From positions 1 through 64,000 of the forward strand of contig JAOCPU010000057.1 of NCBI GenBank assembly GCA_035772785.1: a stretch of DNA of 64,000 bases, in the 5' to 3' direction. The DNA comes from Phlebiopsis flavidoalba (lineage: Eukaryota > Basidiomycota > Agaricomycetes > Polyporales > Phanerochaetaceae). Position numbers and translations under genes: made by a program. Below, piece by piece: positions 22,501-32,960 of this stretch; within the stretch, counting starts at the first letter, position 1, and each line of letters opens with the position of its first letter. The notes under the pieces were generated by a model, which made no database searches, was not told the origin of the DNA, and saw only the letters and a list, made by a program, of their open reading frames with translations.

Positions 22501-23004
22501 CACAACCACGATTGATTTCGAATTCGGTCTGGCCGAACCTGGTCGCGATATCTTCGCCGATAAGAAACATGCGCAGAGCGACTCTCGTGTGGTTCCACAG
22601 CAGCAGGAGAAAGCCGACCAGGGAGAAGTACGGCACTCAAGTCGGAGGAGCAAAAGGAGTCCACAGAGCCGAAGGTGGAGTCGACAACTGCCGCCCCTTC
22701 CAGTTCCTCCGAAAGCTCCAGTGTACTAGAGGAGAGTGAAAGTGCTAAGGAGTCGCAGATCTACTGGTGTTTAGTGGTGGATGAAGTAGTGCAAGGTGCA
22801 CCCCCGGAGGACGAAGCGGAAGCGGATCGGGCTCGCAATGAGCTATTCCCCGAAGAGGCTGAGGCAGTAAGGCTGACAAAATGGGACTCTTTTTCGTATG
22901 TTTCGGATTTTACTACTGTAATCGCTGCATATCGTTTCTGCTATATATGTAGGATTTTCACCTATCATCACGGACTTTTATTATTGTCTTTGTGGGCTCC
23001 TTGA
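19590..23004 (+). CDS. PMT2: Dolichyl-phosphate-mannose:protein O-mannosyltransferase, PMT2-type, frame-disrupted
   Basis: A multi-pass ER enzyme that transfers mannose from Dol-P-Man to Ser/Thr of secretory proteins. Readable blocks in order: FDEVHFGNF (about 19750, the conserved DE pair of the first lumenal loop), LRLVPAMLGVLTVPLI (about 20010), RFSPRLWMKHL (about 20455), SGDGDGFMSSEF-like (about 20580-20610), SIRHVNTQGGYLHS (about 20745-20785, start of the MIR domain), NDWIVEIVKGDKRD (about 21175-21220), GCYLFSHKVKLPEWAYEQQE (about 21290-21350), TNAGLTDRHNFDSR (about 21565-21600), YLMGNPIIWWLS (about 21725-21760), LMNRQLFLHHYFP (about 21980-22018) and NAKWLKTWDFSW-like (about 22200-22235). 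A Ser/Glu-rich cytosolic tail may extend to about 23004. Small introns and many frame changes break the reading. The start is uncertain. PMT2 rather than PMT1/PMT4 is judged from the HVNTQGGYLHS MIR entry. Confidence 0.85.
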
Positions 23005-23099
23005 CTACTGACGCGCAGAGTGTGGATGGAAGAGAGCGCTGAATCCAGCGTTCAATCAGGTCGTCGTGTAAACCATGTCCTTGACCGTCTGGAGACTTT

Positions 23100-24169
23100 T
23101 CCGGACCCTTTCTGGTGAGTTTCCGTTGATTACATGATGTAGGGGTATGCTTACACGACAGTGTACAGAGGAGGAGATTGTCGAATGCGTTGCAGTTTAC
23201 TTGAGTTATGCATTTAAGCAAGGCAGGTCGGCCTTATGCTGTCTCGTTTATTGCTCCTCACTGCGTTATGGCCGATTCACTGATGTAGCCTGGTCGACTA
23301 TACCGACACAGCTTATGAAAGCCAACGTCCTATGCGTCCTGAACGGCGATCGCACCCTAATTCAAACCCTTATACGCGCTTACGTGAATGATGCTAGAGT
23401 AGGGCGGCCAGAGCTTTGGGTCGCAACTTTGGATGACAAGGGTATTGTCGGCGTGGCACTCTGGTACGGACCGGGTACCCTAGTTTCCTCGGACGTCGTG
23501 AGTGTCGGCTGCTGCCCTCGATCACACCACGTCTTTACCTTTACCTTGGATGACGCTCCATAATGCACTACAGGGAGGGGGGGGGTGGGGGGGGTGGGGG
23601 GAACAGCGAAAAGCCGGTTTGGTCCTCAAGTGATGGCAAATTTGCCAGAAGAACAATGCCAGTCGTGGTGGAAGATGTAAGATATACCTCTACCGTAATC
23701 CTTTCTTTTGACTTTACCAGGGAGAAGTATAGTGGCAGCATATAACGCAGCTCGAGCCACAGCTTTGGGGCCGGATGTAGTGTCGCGATGGCATTATCAC
23801 TTGTGGACTCTTGGGGTACGTCCAGATCACCAACGCAAGGGCGTCGCCAAAGCTTTACAACAAACTGTGGAAGACATAGTAAGTTCAGGATCACTATTGA
23901 GCAAAAACAAACAATTAAGAGAATGTTAGGCTAGAGAACACCAACTTTGCTATGGTGGTTGAAGCCAACAACGAGCGAAATGTGAGCCTAACTCCCTCAC
24001 CCTTGTGTTAGTTTTGCCTCGATAGTGTGATTGACATGACGCTAGGTCGCGGTATATGAAAGGTCTTGGCTTCAAGACCATGGGTAGTGGGAAATATCTG
24101 AAAGCGAATGGGGAGAGGACGGCACGATTTTGGGAGTTCATAAAATGGCCCGTGATATCTATCGTCTGA
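23100..24169 (+). CDS. GNAT-family N-acetyltransferase, tandem copy 1
   Basis: GNAT enzymes acetylate amines with acetyl-CoA; the substrate is unknown. Blocks: CTEEEIVECVAVYLSYAFK (about 23163-23220), DRTLIQTLIRAYVNDARVGR and ELWVATLDDKGIVGVALWYG (about 23350-23470), AYNAARATALGPDVV then HLWTLGVRPDHQRKGVAKAL (about 23740-23855, motif A with the Q-R-K-G-V-A acetyl-CoA pyrophosphate loop), AMVVEANNERN (about 23950) and YMKGLGFKTMGSGKYLKANG (about 24055), ending FWEFIKWPVISIV at 24169. Introns separate these. A G-rich tract at 23572-23602 interrupts the middle; the frame around it is not clear. A close paralogue follows immediately downstream in the same direction. Confidence 0.75.
23572..23602 (+). 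repeat. Poly-G tract, G-quadruplex candidate
   Basis: About 28 of 31 bases are G, in runs split by single T or A bases (GGGAGGGGGGGGGTGGGG and on). It lies between the two halves of the first acetyltransferase. Tracts like this can fold as G-quadruplexes and are also prone to sequencing error. Confidence 0.85.
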
Positions 24170-24379
24170 TCTGGACCGACTTCAGGGAAATATTCATTCG
24201 CAATTTGATAGACAATGAGCCGCCGTGGAGATCAGTCAGCAATGAGTCACTTCACCAAGCAACAAGCTCAATAAAGCGCTAGGTTCATGAACCGGTCTAA
24301 TTCCACCTCCAGACCACTACCGCATCGTACTCATGGGACGTGGTAGTGCTGAGATTGTTAGAGCCTTCAGGTGAGTTTG

Positions 24380-25312
24380 CAGAACCGGAAACAGTGCGTA
24401 ACCGTTACGCAACTCAATAATTCTTCAGAACACGAGATCAATGCTTGTGTGGAAGTTTTATACGCTAGGCGTTTGGCTATATGTGAGTTTCTAGGCTGTT
24501 GTATCTGATCCTGCTCACAGTTCTATCCTCCGAATAGAGGGAGATCACTACCATCACTCTCTGGCAGGGAGGTTGGATTTAATAAAACCCCTGCTACGCG
24601 CTTACGTGGACGCAGCCAGAGTAGGAGGTGAGCTGTGGGTCGCCACCCTGGATGGGCACGGTATCATCGGGGTTGCTCTTTGGTACGGGCCAGGGACCGC
24701 GTTTCTCGCTACGTGAGTATAAGGATTGGGCTTGAGAACGCATTTGGCTCATAAGGTTTCTAGAAAGGACCAGCGGGATGCTGGATGGGACCAGCTGATG
24801 GCTCAGTTACCCGAGGACAGAGTTGCCCTGGTGGAATAGCGTAGCCATTCATCCCTCACTGTTTTAAGAATGGCGTCATTGACGACATCGTCACAGTACA
24901 TCAAGGCATGGGACACTGCTCGGACTACCATTCTCGACAGTAACGTTGCCCGTGATGGACATCACCTGTGGATTCTTGCCACGCATCCTGATCATGAGCG
25001 TAAGGGTGTGGCCACTGCTTTGCTGCGCCCCGTGGAGGACATTGTAAGTTGGTGCCGCTAGAATAGTGAGCACATATTCTCACATCATGCATCATAGGCC
25101 AGGGAGCATCAGCTAGCCATCGTCGTCGAGGCGAATATTCCACAAAACGTGAGTGTCACGGATGCAGGGGAGGCTGAACAAAATTTCTGATGTGACATCA
25201 ATAGATCCCACTATATGAGAGAAACTGGGCTTCACGAAGGCGGGGAGCATGAAAATATGTCCAGGCGAACGGGACAGAGGGCGAGATATGGGAATTCATC
25301 AAGTGGCCTTGA
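24380..25312 (+). CDS. GNAT-family N-acetyltransferase, tandem copy 2, frame-disrupted
   Basis: A paralogue of the preceding gene: LIKPLLRAYVDAARVGGELW and VATLDGHGIIGVALWYGPGT (about 24577-24705) parallel copy 1 closely; then RDAGWDQLMAQLPEDR (about 24775-24822), YIKAWDTARTTILDSNVARD and HHLWILATHPDHERKGVATA (about 24897-25017, motif A), HQLAIVVEANIPQN (about 25105-25150) and a last exon ending WEFIKWP at 25312. The KAGSMK-type block just before the end is out of frame by one base. The N-terminal exon upstream of 24570 is poorly conserved; the 24170-24400 interval shows no motif. Confidence 0.7.
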
Positions 25313-25479
25313 TATGGATTGAAGGGGCCGAGTTTAGCACAACACCGCGGCGTTATTTACACACTGACATGCGTCAATATGTCTGTAAAGGCTTGCGAGG
25401 GATGAAAATGAAAGTCCATGGGGCTGAGCGCCACATGCCTATCGCGTGGTGCATCTCATAAGTAACGGTTTAGTCCGCG

Positions 25480-26151
25480 TTGGTTCAGATATTTAGCTTA
25501 CGAAATAGAGAAATGTCCTTATCCACATCCCCACTCATACCCATCGCACAGAGAATGGCCACGTCGGCTACCCTATGGACGGCTCGCAGACATCTGACAC
25601 AACTATTCAGCAATTGGTCATCAAAGACGCAGCTGCGCCTATTATTTTGGCGTATCATAGAAATACTGAAGGGCTTCACTTGGATAGCAATCCCACATCT
25701 TCCTGTTGTGTATCACACATATAGAAGCTCGAGCGATCTCGACCTCTACTGGAAAGCAGCAGAAGGAGGAAGCACGAAACTTCGTGCATCGAACGCCGCC
25801 AACGCACCGGAAGGGTTATCACTCGTCACATACTATGTGCCAAAGCTGCTCCCTGCCTATCGTGAGCCGCGAGTGAAAGACCCGGAGGGGAGAGAGGAAT
25901 ATCTCTCTCCGAAACTGTTTTGCAAGTGGCATCGGATGGTACATGCTGGCCCGGTACGTTGTAGCGCACCTTCGTCTCTATTTAATATCGACGACCAATA
26001 GCTACACCCCACGTTGAGGGAAGCGGAGCATTTGATCAAGCACTTCAGTGCGCGAGACCGACGAGAAATGAAACGCATCGCAAGGCTAGAGACCAACCGA
26101 GCGGTTTTCGACGCGGACAGGACATGGACGCCACGGTACCACCACCAGTGA
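25480..26151 (+). CDS. Hypothetical protein, two exons
   Basis: Not recognised. An open frame from 25480 runs to a clean GT-AG intron (25954-26001, GTACGT to AATAG, phase 0), joining to LHPTLREAEHLIKHFSARDR and ending TWTPRYHHQ at 26151. The predicted protein is about 205 residues, basic at its C-terminus (RREMKRIARLETNRAVFDAD), with a YLSPKLFCKWHRMVH block before the intron. The intact splice and absence of frame breaks support a real gene. It ends 89 bp before the stop of GRC3 on the other strand. The true start may be a later Met (25513 or 25555). Confidence 0.55.
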
Positions 26152-26239
26152 AGGCATGGCTAGAGACCAAGGGGCCAGACACAGCCATCGTCCTTCGCCA
26201 CCGATATCATTTGATTGCCTCGTACAGCGTAGCCGGCAG

Positions 26240-28763
26240 TTACTGCTGTCCCCGACGCATGAGGTTCCGCCGCACGCGCCGTCGTTCACCACCCGTGCCC
26301 TCGGTCTTGCCCCAGCGAAGGAACGGTACGCGCGCCTTCTCACGCCTGCGACAGCATCTTCGGTGCGGAAATCGAGCATGGTTGCCCCACACCGGTAGCT
26401 CCATCTCGCCCTTGACAAGCACACGCGGAGATGTACGCGCGAGGTATGCGGATGGAAGCGGCGTGAGGATGTGGCAGGGCGGCGGGTGTGTCCCCGTTGA
26501 CGGAGCATACGAGGGCGAGGCCGTGGCACTGGGATGCAGAGGGTGGGGGTGTGGGGCATGCCTTGGGTGTAGGGGATGCCGCGTGTGTGATTGTTGTGTT
26601 AGTGGTTTCATGTCCGTCAAGCTCGAGCGCCCCAGGCTCGCAGCTTACAAGCGCAAGAACCGCACCGTTGAGCACGTGGTGTATCTCCGTAGGGACAACA
26701 CTTCTGTACCAGGACCACAGAGCATGACAGAGTCCAGTGCGGAGTCGGAAGATAGTTCGTAGGGCAGCTGAGCGCAAAGAGGCAGTGAGATATCCCATGA
26801 CGTAGCGTAAACACTGTGGAGTTGTGTTCTCGGGGGCGATGGCGGGAAGGTAGCGTGGAAGTAGGAAAGGATGGAAAGAACACGCTGATCGGCGGGTGTA
26901 TATCTTTGTGACATGGCTTGAGAAGCAATGGCTTCCAATGAATACCTTTGAATTGACCCATCCATGAAGTCGAATGCAGTTGACGGATCAGGGTAATCGC
27001 TGGCTCGTGAAGCGACCAGTTGTTCTCGGGTTGGGGTGCCGCGAAATCGAAGATGGCGGAGGGTTGGACAAGTTCGACGATCTTTTGCGACAGGTCTGCA
27101 CCTAGACCCTTCGTCCAGCCCATCATGTTCACAACCAGAGGTATGACGTCGATGATGCGACCGTCAACACCCTGGGCGTCCCCAGCTGTCCAGCGTATTG
27201 TATCTCGATGTTGTAGGTCTGCGCTAGCGCCCCTATTGCCTCCAAATACTGTGATGGGCAGTTCCGCGGGGTGGTCGACCCTATGTAATGCGCATGGCTC
27301 GGAATACTGGGATGCGTAGAGGGAGGTCCTGAAATTCAATTGAGTGACCTAAATGATGACGAGAGTAGGTTACATACCAAAAACCGGCTGGTCAAGGATA
27401 TTGAGAGCGACCATTCCTCCTGGAGTGAACTCGGACTGACCAAGGTCACACTCAAGGAACGCCACCTGTTTGTACCTAGACTCATGAATAGATTGCGCAG
27501 ATTAATAGACAATAAACCTACTTGGATAGCAGCCTATTGACTAGAGTCTTCGCAAAAGTACTCTTTCCCGTCTTTTTGGCTCCATGCACTACGAAGACGC
27601 GACGCGACGAGAGAGATCCGTCGTAGGGTCATTATCATCATCGATACAGGTAGCGTCAAAGAGAGCGTTTCCATGAAGGAGGAAGTAGGAACGGTTTGTG
27701 AGTCCGCAGAAGAGTATGTCACCTGCAGCCAACGCTTCAGTTTACGGTTTATCACCTGATGGAGCGCATATACTCACATAAATATACACCTTGCAGCCCG
27801 AGGTCCACTGAGGATTGATTTCTCTGCCACCTCGTAGGAGCAAAAACGTCCTCGAACGTTCGGCATACACGTCCTAGGCCTTCTACACCTGTCCTTAGCT
27901 CTTGTAGTAGGACCACAGCATCGCCTGAAGTGCTGGCCACATCAAATCGCACGGGTAAGTGAACCGGTCCATCCTTTTGGTCGTTTGGAAACAGGCTCCA
28001 GCACTGGAAGTGGCGCAGAGCGAGGTGCAAATATCCGATGGGTATGGCTTGAAGGAGCGAGCTGTACGCCATTCACAGAGACCACGCCGCGAAGAACTGT
28101 GAGGGAGTACGTCCCGAGAAGAGCCAGACGTTCCGTAGAGCGTAGTACAAGGAGCCTTGCGGTGGCTTTTGATGATAGGCTCATCGCATCCAACTCGTCA
28201 GGAGTGACGTTGAAGAAGTTTTGGTCCTGAACGGGACGATAAGTTGATAATATTTGGGGAGAGTCATCCCCTTGACGAGAAACGACTGGTATGGGGCCGA
28301 GCACAGCTTCTTCCAAAACAGCATCCCCCTCTTCTTCGTCTGAAGAGTCCTGCAGAGGTGCGCTGGGCGACCAAGCACGCCTTCGTGCTTTGGGAACTGC
28401 TCCTGGCTGAGGCAAAGGGAGGACGCTGTCCGAGTTGTCACCAGAGCTGCTGGAGTCGGACTCATCCTCCTCATCTGCAATGACAATCACATCATCCTGG
28501 TCCTTGAAGCTATCCTTCTCCGCAAAATACCTGGCAGGCTTTTGGTCCGCAAGCTTGTTCACCTTCCGCTTCTTCCTGGAAGGCTTGGGCGCCGGCGCAG
28601 AGGACTTGCGCTTCGACGGCGGCTTCACGCGTTCCTCGACATCCTCGGGCTCGGGGGACGGCTGCGGACTGACCTCTGCCTCCTGCGACGGCTTCGGCGG
28701 GGGCGCGTTCTGCTGCAGACGCGCTTTTCGCGCCCGCGAACCAGTGCGACCAGCGCTGAGCAT
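26240..28763 (-). CDS. GRC3: Polynucleotide 5'-hydroxyl-kinase GRC3 (NOL9 orthologue), frame-disrupted
   Basis: GRC3 phosphorylates the 5' end of the 26S pre-rRNA after ITS2 cleavage by Las1, and also acts in Pol I termination. The start [18 protein letters not shown] (28763) leads into a basic, Pro/Ser-rich nucleolar-type N-terminus with [18 protein letters not shown]. Then come a beta-rich domain ([20 protein letters not shown], about 28125), the Walker A loop [19 protein letters not shown] (about 27600-27545), [17 protein letters not shown] (about 27460-27410, Walker B and lid start), [17 protein letters not shown] (about 27150), [16 protein letters not shown] (about 26905), [16 protein letters not shown] (about 26680), [20 protein letters not shown] (about 26455) and the end [20 protein letters not shown]. 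Introns and several frame changes separate blocks. It shares a divergent promoter with TSR2. Confidence 0.9.
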
Positions 28764-28861
28764 GGAGGAAAGAAAGAGTGTAGGCGCCCACGTGGTGGCG
28801 CAGGCCCGTAAAGTTTCTCTGGTCGATTGATCACTCGGTTCTCTCTGCCTGTTCCCCGACC
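28764..28861. promoter_or_regulatory. Bidirectional promoter, GRC3/TSR2
   Basis: Only 98 bp lie between the two start codons on opposite strands. Both genes serve ribosome biogenesis, so one compact promoter could coordinate them. No TATA box is visible; a GGTCGATTGATCA stretch at about 28821-28833 is a weak dyad. Confidence 0.6.
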
Positions 28862-29433
28862 ATGTCTGCCTCGACCTCAGCCCAGGACGCGCCTGCGCCT
28901 GCGTCGGTGCATCTTTGCTCGTGGTGTCATTGCCCGGCTTGCGCTCTGGCCTGCGCTCCGTATTGCCGTCGAACAGGGATGGGGCGGCCCCGATTCCGCT
29001 GAGAAGCGCACATGGATGCCTCCCGTCCATTGTCGATGCTTTCGAATCCGAGCATCCGACCCCTGACGTCCCGTACGTCGAGATGCAGCTTCTGCAGATC
29101 ATGGAAGACGAATTCGAGACGATGCTGGAGGACGGGAGTGCTGAGGCCGTGGCGAAGGACGTGGTGAGGATATGGGAGGACGCAAAGCGTGGAAGCGACG
29201 AGGCGATCAAAGGGTTCGAGACCCAGGCGGACAAAGCCAAGGGTAAGAAGATTGAAGTTGAAGAGGTCGCAGGGGATGGGAGTGATTGGGAAGATGATGA
29301 GAGTGGAGAGAGCGAGGACGAGGAGGATGAGGCTCCAATGCTACTCGACTCTGAGCTGAAGTCTAAACCGGAACCGGAGGTCGATGAGGATGGTTTTACC
29401 ATGGTCAAGGGGAAGGGTGCCCGCCACCGCTAG
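28862..29433 (+). CDS. TSR2: Pre-rRNA-processing protein TSR2 (Rps26/eS26 escortin), frame-disrupted
   Basis: TSR2 releases eS26 from importins and hands it to pre-40S particles; it is needed for 20S pre-rRNA cleavage. From MSASTSAQDAPAPASVHL, one frame change leads to the conserved FARGVIARLALWPALRIAVE and QGWGGPDSAEKRTWMP (about 28920-29025), a second leads to VDAFESEHPTPDVPYVEMQL and LQIMEDEFETMLEDGSAEAV, AKDVVRIWEDAKRG (to about 29190), an acidic linker with SDWEDDESGESEDEEDEA, and the terminal DEDGFTMVKGKGARHR, the family signature. No intron needed. Length about 190 residues, normal for the family. The two frame changes are single-base and leave no other damage. Confidence 0.88.
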
Positions 29434-29484
29434 ACATTGGATAGGAATGGCCTGAAAAGGTACGCGCAAATTGTGCAATAAACC

Positions 29485-31075
29485 TCACGCATAGCCGACT
29501 GAATACACTACATGTACAAGTATGATACAGAATACCCGCCGTAATGTTGCGAACATAAATACTGTGACCTTCGGGGCCGCCACCATCAAGGTCTTCATGC
29601 ATTCTGGTGTCCTCTCCAGCCTTTTGTCGAACGCCATAGGCCGCCCATTCGGTGGGTGCGCCATATCGGCCAACTTCGCCTCCCTCATCCTCAAGACTAG
29701 CTGAGCCAAGTACGACGGCGTTACAACCAGGGGAATGTATTCTTCGCCTGGGGTTCCGCTGCGACTGGTGGACGTGCCGCCGCTCGCCACGCTCCCTAAG
29801 GCTTCGTTGTACACCATTCGACGACCGTTTTTGTACCCCGTACAGAGTCCCGGGAGAAGGCTGTGCGCGCAGAGCTGTCGTGACCGTCCTTGTATCTATT
29901 CCAGAGGGTGTACAGCGATATGATCTCTTGCGCGATGCTTGCTACCACTTCCATGTTTATGTTGAGGCCTGCGATGAATCCGACTATGTCTTGTGCGGGT
30001 TTCTTTGGGTTGCTTGTTGTCGATCGAGAGGAGCGACGTTGGATTGTTGGATAAGGATGAGCTTGACGGAAGCTGGGACGTGTGTGATTGGGTCGTTGTA
30101 ACCGCTCACGGATTGCGATCGGATAGCTTCTCGCGTGGGACCGTGTAATACGAGAGTCAAGTAAAGAGCGGCGACCGCGATCATATGCGGGGGGTATAGC
30201 AAACACAAGTTTGAGCGGTATGTGTCGTTGATGATGTGCCTATGCAAATGTCAGCTTCGCATAATTGACCGGAACTGTCGTTTCCCAAACATACCAAGCT
30301 AGCTGCAAGGCAGGCTCTTGTAGCTCGAGCTTACCCTCGCCCTGACCCCCCAGTAACGGGGTCCGTCGATGCTTCCATGGCCCAGCTCTCCCGCTTCTGT
30401 TTCAGTGACAGCAGAGCTGTTCTCTTTGCCACAGAGCGTCATCAGTGTGCGGTATGGATATGGAATACGACGAGATCACACTCGAGGTCGTCGACAAGGT
30501 AGAACTCCATCTCTGCCAGCTTCGAGTTGTCTGAAGGGAAGGATTTGATGCCATTCTCTTCGTCTGATCATATCATAAGCTAGGCATATGTTATAATGCG
30601 GCGCAGTGAACATACTGCCAAAAAGTAGTCGCGCTTCGGTGACAACGGTCTTGATGTGTACGGGTGACTCCTCGGCTTTCGCAGCGACATAGCAGCAGGC
30701 CGCAACCACTATGAAACGGGTCCGGTGTCGCAGTAAGAGTTCTTCAAGTAGAAACGACGGACGAAGAAGACAGTCGCGGTGGCGATCACGCGCTGCTTAA
30801 AGTTCAACTTTCTGCCCAGATTTACGATGACTAGACGGACAATGATATCAAAAGCTTATTGTGGCTGCTGTGAACTTACGGTTGCCAAAGTATATATCGA
30901 GGAAGTCAAGTAGTTCGGGGATCATCCACGTATTGCACGTCCTCAAGACGGCGACTGCCTCACTATTGCTCGGTCGACAATCCATCGCTTACTCCTGCAA
31001 TCTCACTATCAAATATGGACCGACGACAAAACGTATCACGTACTACTGAGAGCTGGCCCAAAAGTCAGTAGCCAT
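29485..31075 (-). CDS. SSN8: Cyclin C (SSN8/SRB11), Mediator kinase-module cyclin
   Basis: Partner of CDK8 in the Mediator kinase module, a repressor/activator of Pol II transcription. The start MATDFWASSQ at 31075 is followed by an intron, then RWIVDRA, ELLDFLDIYFGNL (about 30930-30895), KLNFKQRVIATATVFFVRRF and YLKNSYCDTGP (about 30815-30730), AACCYVAAKAEESPVHIKTV (about 30705-30650, the cyclin-box signature), a MED-type insert, then IINDTYRSNLCLLYPPHMIA and VAALYLTLVLHGPTREAI (about 30235-30130), DIVGFIAGLNINMEVVASIA and QEIISLYTLWNRYKDG (about 29990-29885) and YLAQLVLRMREAKLADMAHP (about 29705-29655). Introns lie between most blocks; a few frame changes are needed. The C-terminal tail to 29485 is not conserved. 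MDH starts divergently 355 bp away. Confidence 0.88.
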
Positions 31076-31429
31076 TTGGGATGACCGCGGGGTGAGAGCG
31101 GAAGCACGCGGACTTCCTGGCGCGCGTCCGCGAGAGAGAAGCGTCGGGCCTCGGTTGGCGGCGTAAAATACCGTCGAATAATGACGAGCGCATTGAGGAT
31201 ATTGCGCGTATTTCGAATCGAACCCGCCGCCCCCGCATTCCGAATCGCACGCAATGGCACGACGACGCGGTTCGACGACCAAGGCCGGGCCATAGTGGAC
31301 GCGCGGACCCGAGTCCGAACTGCTCCGAAAGCGGATATAAGATCACAGCGTCGCGTCTCACGCATCTTCCACCGGCACCGTCCCACGACACTCGTCGCCC
31401 TCCCCCACACATCCCCCACGACGCCCGCC
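31076..31429. promoter_or_regulatory. Divergent promoter region, cyclin C / malate dehydrogenase
   Basis: A 354 bp interval between opposite start codons. GCGGATATAAGATC at about 31332 places a TATA-like box about 95 bp before the MDH ATG. CpG content is high. Long ORFs here on both strands overlap each other and lack motifs. Confidence 0.5.
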
Positions 31430-32728
31430 ATGTTCTCCCGCACAACGCCGCCCGCACCCTCTCCCAGGCCCGCCAGTTCTCGTCGTCCGCGGCAGCGGCG
31501 TCCAGCACAAGGTCGCCGTCCTCGGCGCCGGCGGAGGCATTGGCCAGCCTTTGTCCATGCTCTTGAAGCTTGAACAAGAACGTCACTTCCTTGAGCCTCT
31601 ACGATATTCGCGGCGGGCGCGCCCGGTGTTGCTGCCGATGTTAGCCACATCGATGCTGCTAGCGAGGTGCGTCTGTGCGTAAACGCGTCCGGCATGAGGT
31701 GCTCATGGTCGCGCGACAGGTCAAGGGCTACGCTGCGGACAAGCTCGACGAGGCCCTCGAGGGTGTCAAGGTTTTGTCATCCCCGCTGGTGTCCCCCGCA
31801 AGGTGCGCTCTCATTCTCTGTGCTGCATGTATTGCTTGTACTGACCACCTTTTACAGCCCGGCGTACGTCGCTCGCCTTACTTTCCCCACATTTTCCGTA
31901 CTAACCCCTATGAATAGATGACCCGTGACGACCTTTTCAACGTGAGTTGGCCGTTTTCGCATCATTTGCGTGTTCCTGACATAAGCGTCTAGACCAACGC
32001 GTCGATCGTTCGCGACCTCGCCGCGGCGGTTGCCCGCGTCGCCCCGGAGGCGCACCTCCTCATCATCTCCAACCCCGTCAACTCCACCGTTCCCATCGTC
32101 TCCGAGGTCCTGAAGAGCGCCGGTGTCTACGACCCTCGCCGCGTCTTCGGTGTCACCACCCTCGACGTTGTCCGTGCGCCCGCCGCTTCCTCTCCGAGGT
32201 CACTGGCGCACCCGTTGAGGAGACCGGTGTCACCGTCGTCGGTGGCCACTCCGGCTCGACCATCGTGCCCCTTCTCTCGCAGAACGCGCACGGCAAGGGC
32301 GTCAAGGGCGAGGTTCTCGACAAGCTCGTCAACCGTATCCAGTTTGGCGGTGACGAGGTCGTCAAGGCGAAGGACGGCGCGGGATCCGCGACCCTCTCGA
32401 TGGCGTACGCTGGTGCCAAGTTCACCAGCACACTCCTCCGCGGCCTGAACGGCGAGAAGGGTGTAATTGCGCCCACCTTTGTCAAGAGCGACTTGTTTGC
32501 CAAGGACGGCATCGAGTACTTCTCGTCTAACGTCGAGCTTGGCGTAAGTGCGAGTATTGTAATGGATACTGCTCTCGCTAATGCTCGTATGATACATAGC
32601 CCAACGGTGTTGAGAAGATCCACCCTCTTGGCCCCCTCACTCCTGAGGAAGAGAAGCTCCTCGCTGCCTGCCTGCCTGACCTGAAGAAGAACATTGAGAA
32701 GGGCAAGGCCTTCGTTGCACAGTCATAG
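31430..32728 (+). CDS. MDH1: Mitochondrial malate dehydrogenase, frame-disrupted
   Basis: NAD-dependent malate/oxaloacetate interconversion in the TCA cycle. After MFSR, in a shifted frame, a mitochondrial leader [20 protein letters not shown] leads to [20 protein letters not shown] (NAD loop, about 31527-31575), [15 protein letters not shown] (acidic NAD-binding Asp), [32 protein letters not shown] (about 31725-31775), an intron, PG, an intron ending near 31920, MTRDDLFN, an intron, [40 protein letters not shown] (about 32068-32130), then [20 protein letters not shown] (catalytic His, about 32240-32300), [20 protein letters not shown], an intron in [16 protein letters not shown], and KGKAFVAQS ending at 32728. 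I count at least five single-base frame changes, four in the first 200 bp, without premature stops of other kinds. The very next sequence is the AT-rich block. Confidence 0.92.
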
Positions 32729-32897
32729 ATCTGCTTGCTACATACTTCACGTGTAATCTAGTCTGCGGAGGTCAAAATTTGCTCTGGCATGAGCTTTACT
32801 TACTTGAGATGCTGGTGAACAGTATCAACAGTTGAGTATCTTTTCCTCCGGACACTGGTACCCTCATGCCCAGGATGCATCTGAAACAGGAAATCTT

Positions 32898-32960
32898 GCA
32901 TGAGATTAGCAAGGTTTGTGAGATTTGCAAACTTTGTGAAATTTGTGAGATTTGCAATAC
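32898..32960 (+). repeat. Imperfect tandem repeat at the composition boundary
   Basis: Units of 15-18 bp built on TTTGTGAGATTTGCAA recur three to four times, which makes the translated frame read as repeated K-x-CEIC. It marks the left edge of the AT-rich block. Confidence 0.7.

Noticed and set aside
26124..26762. A 212-codon plus-strand ORF, Arg/Gly/Cys-rich
   Set aside because: Antisense to the GRC3 C-terminal exons, which show conserved family motifs on the other strand.
27942..29408. A 488-codon minus-strand ORF, the longest in the window
   Set aside because: Its first half is antisense to TSR2 and is serine-rich only because it mirrors an acidic coding region. Only the part from 28763 downward is real, as the GRC3 N-terminus.
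31036..31695. A 219-codon minus-strand ORF over the MDH 5' end
   Set aside because: Antisense to MDH exon 1 and its promoter; no motif of its own.
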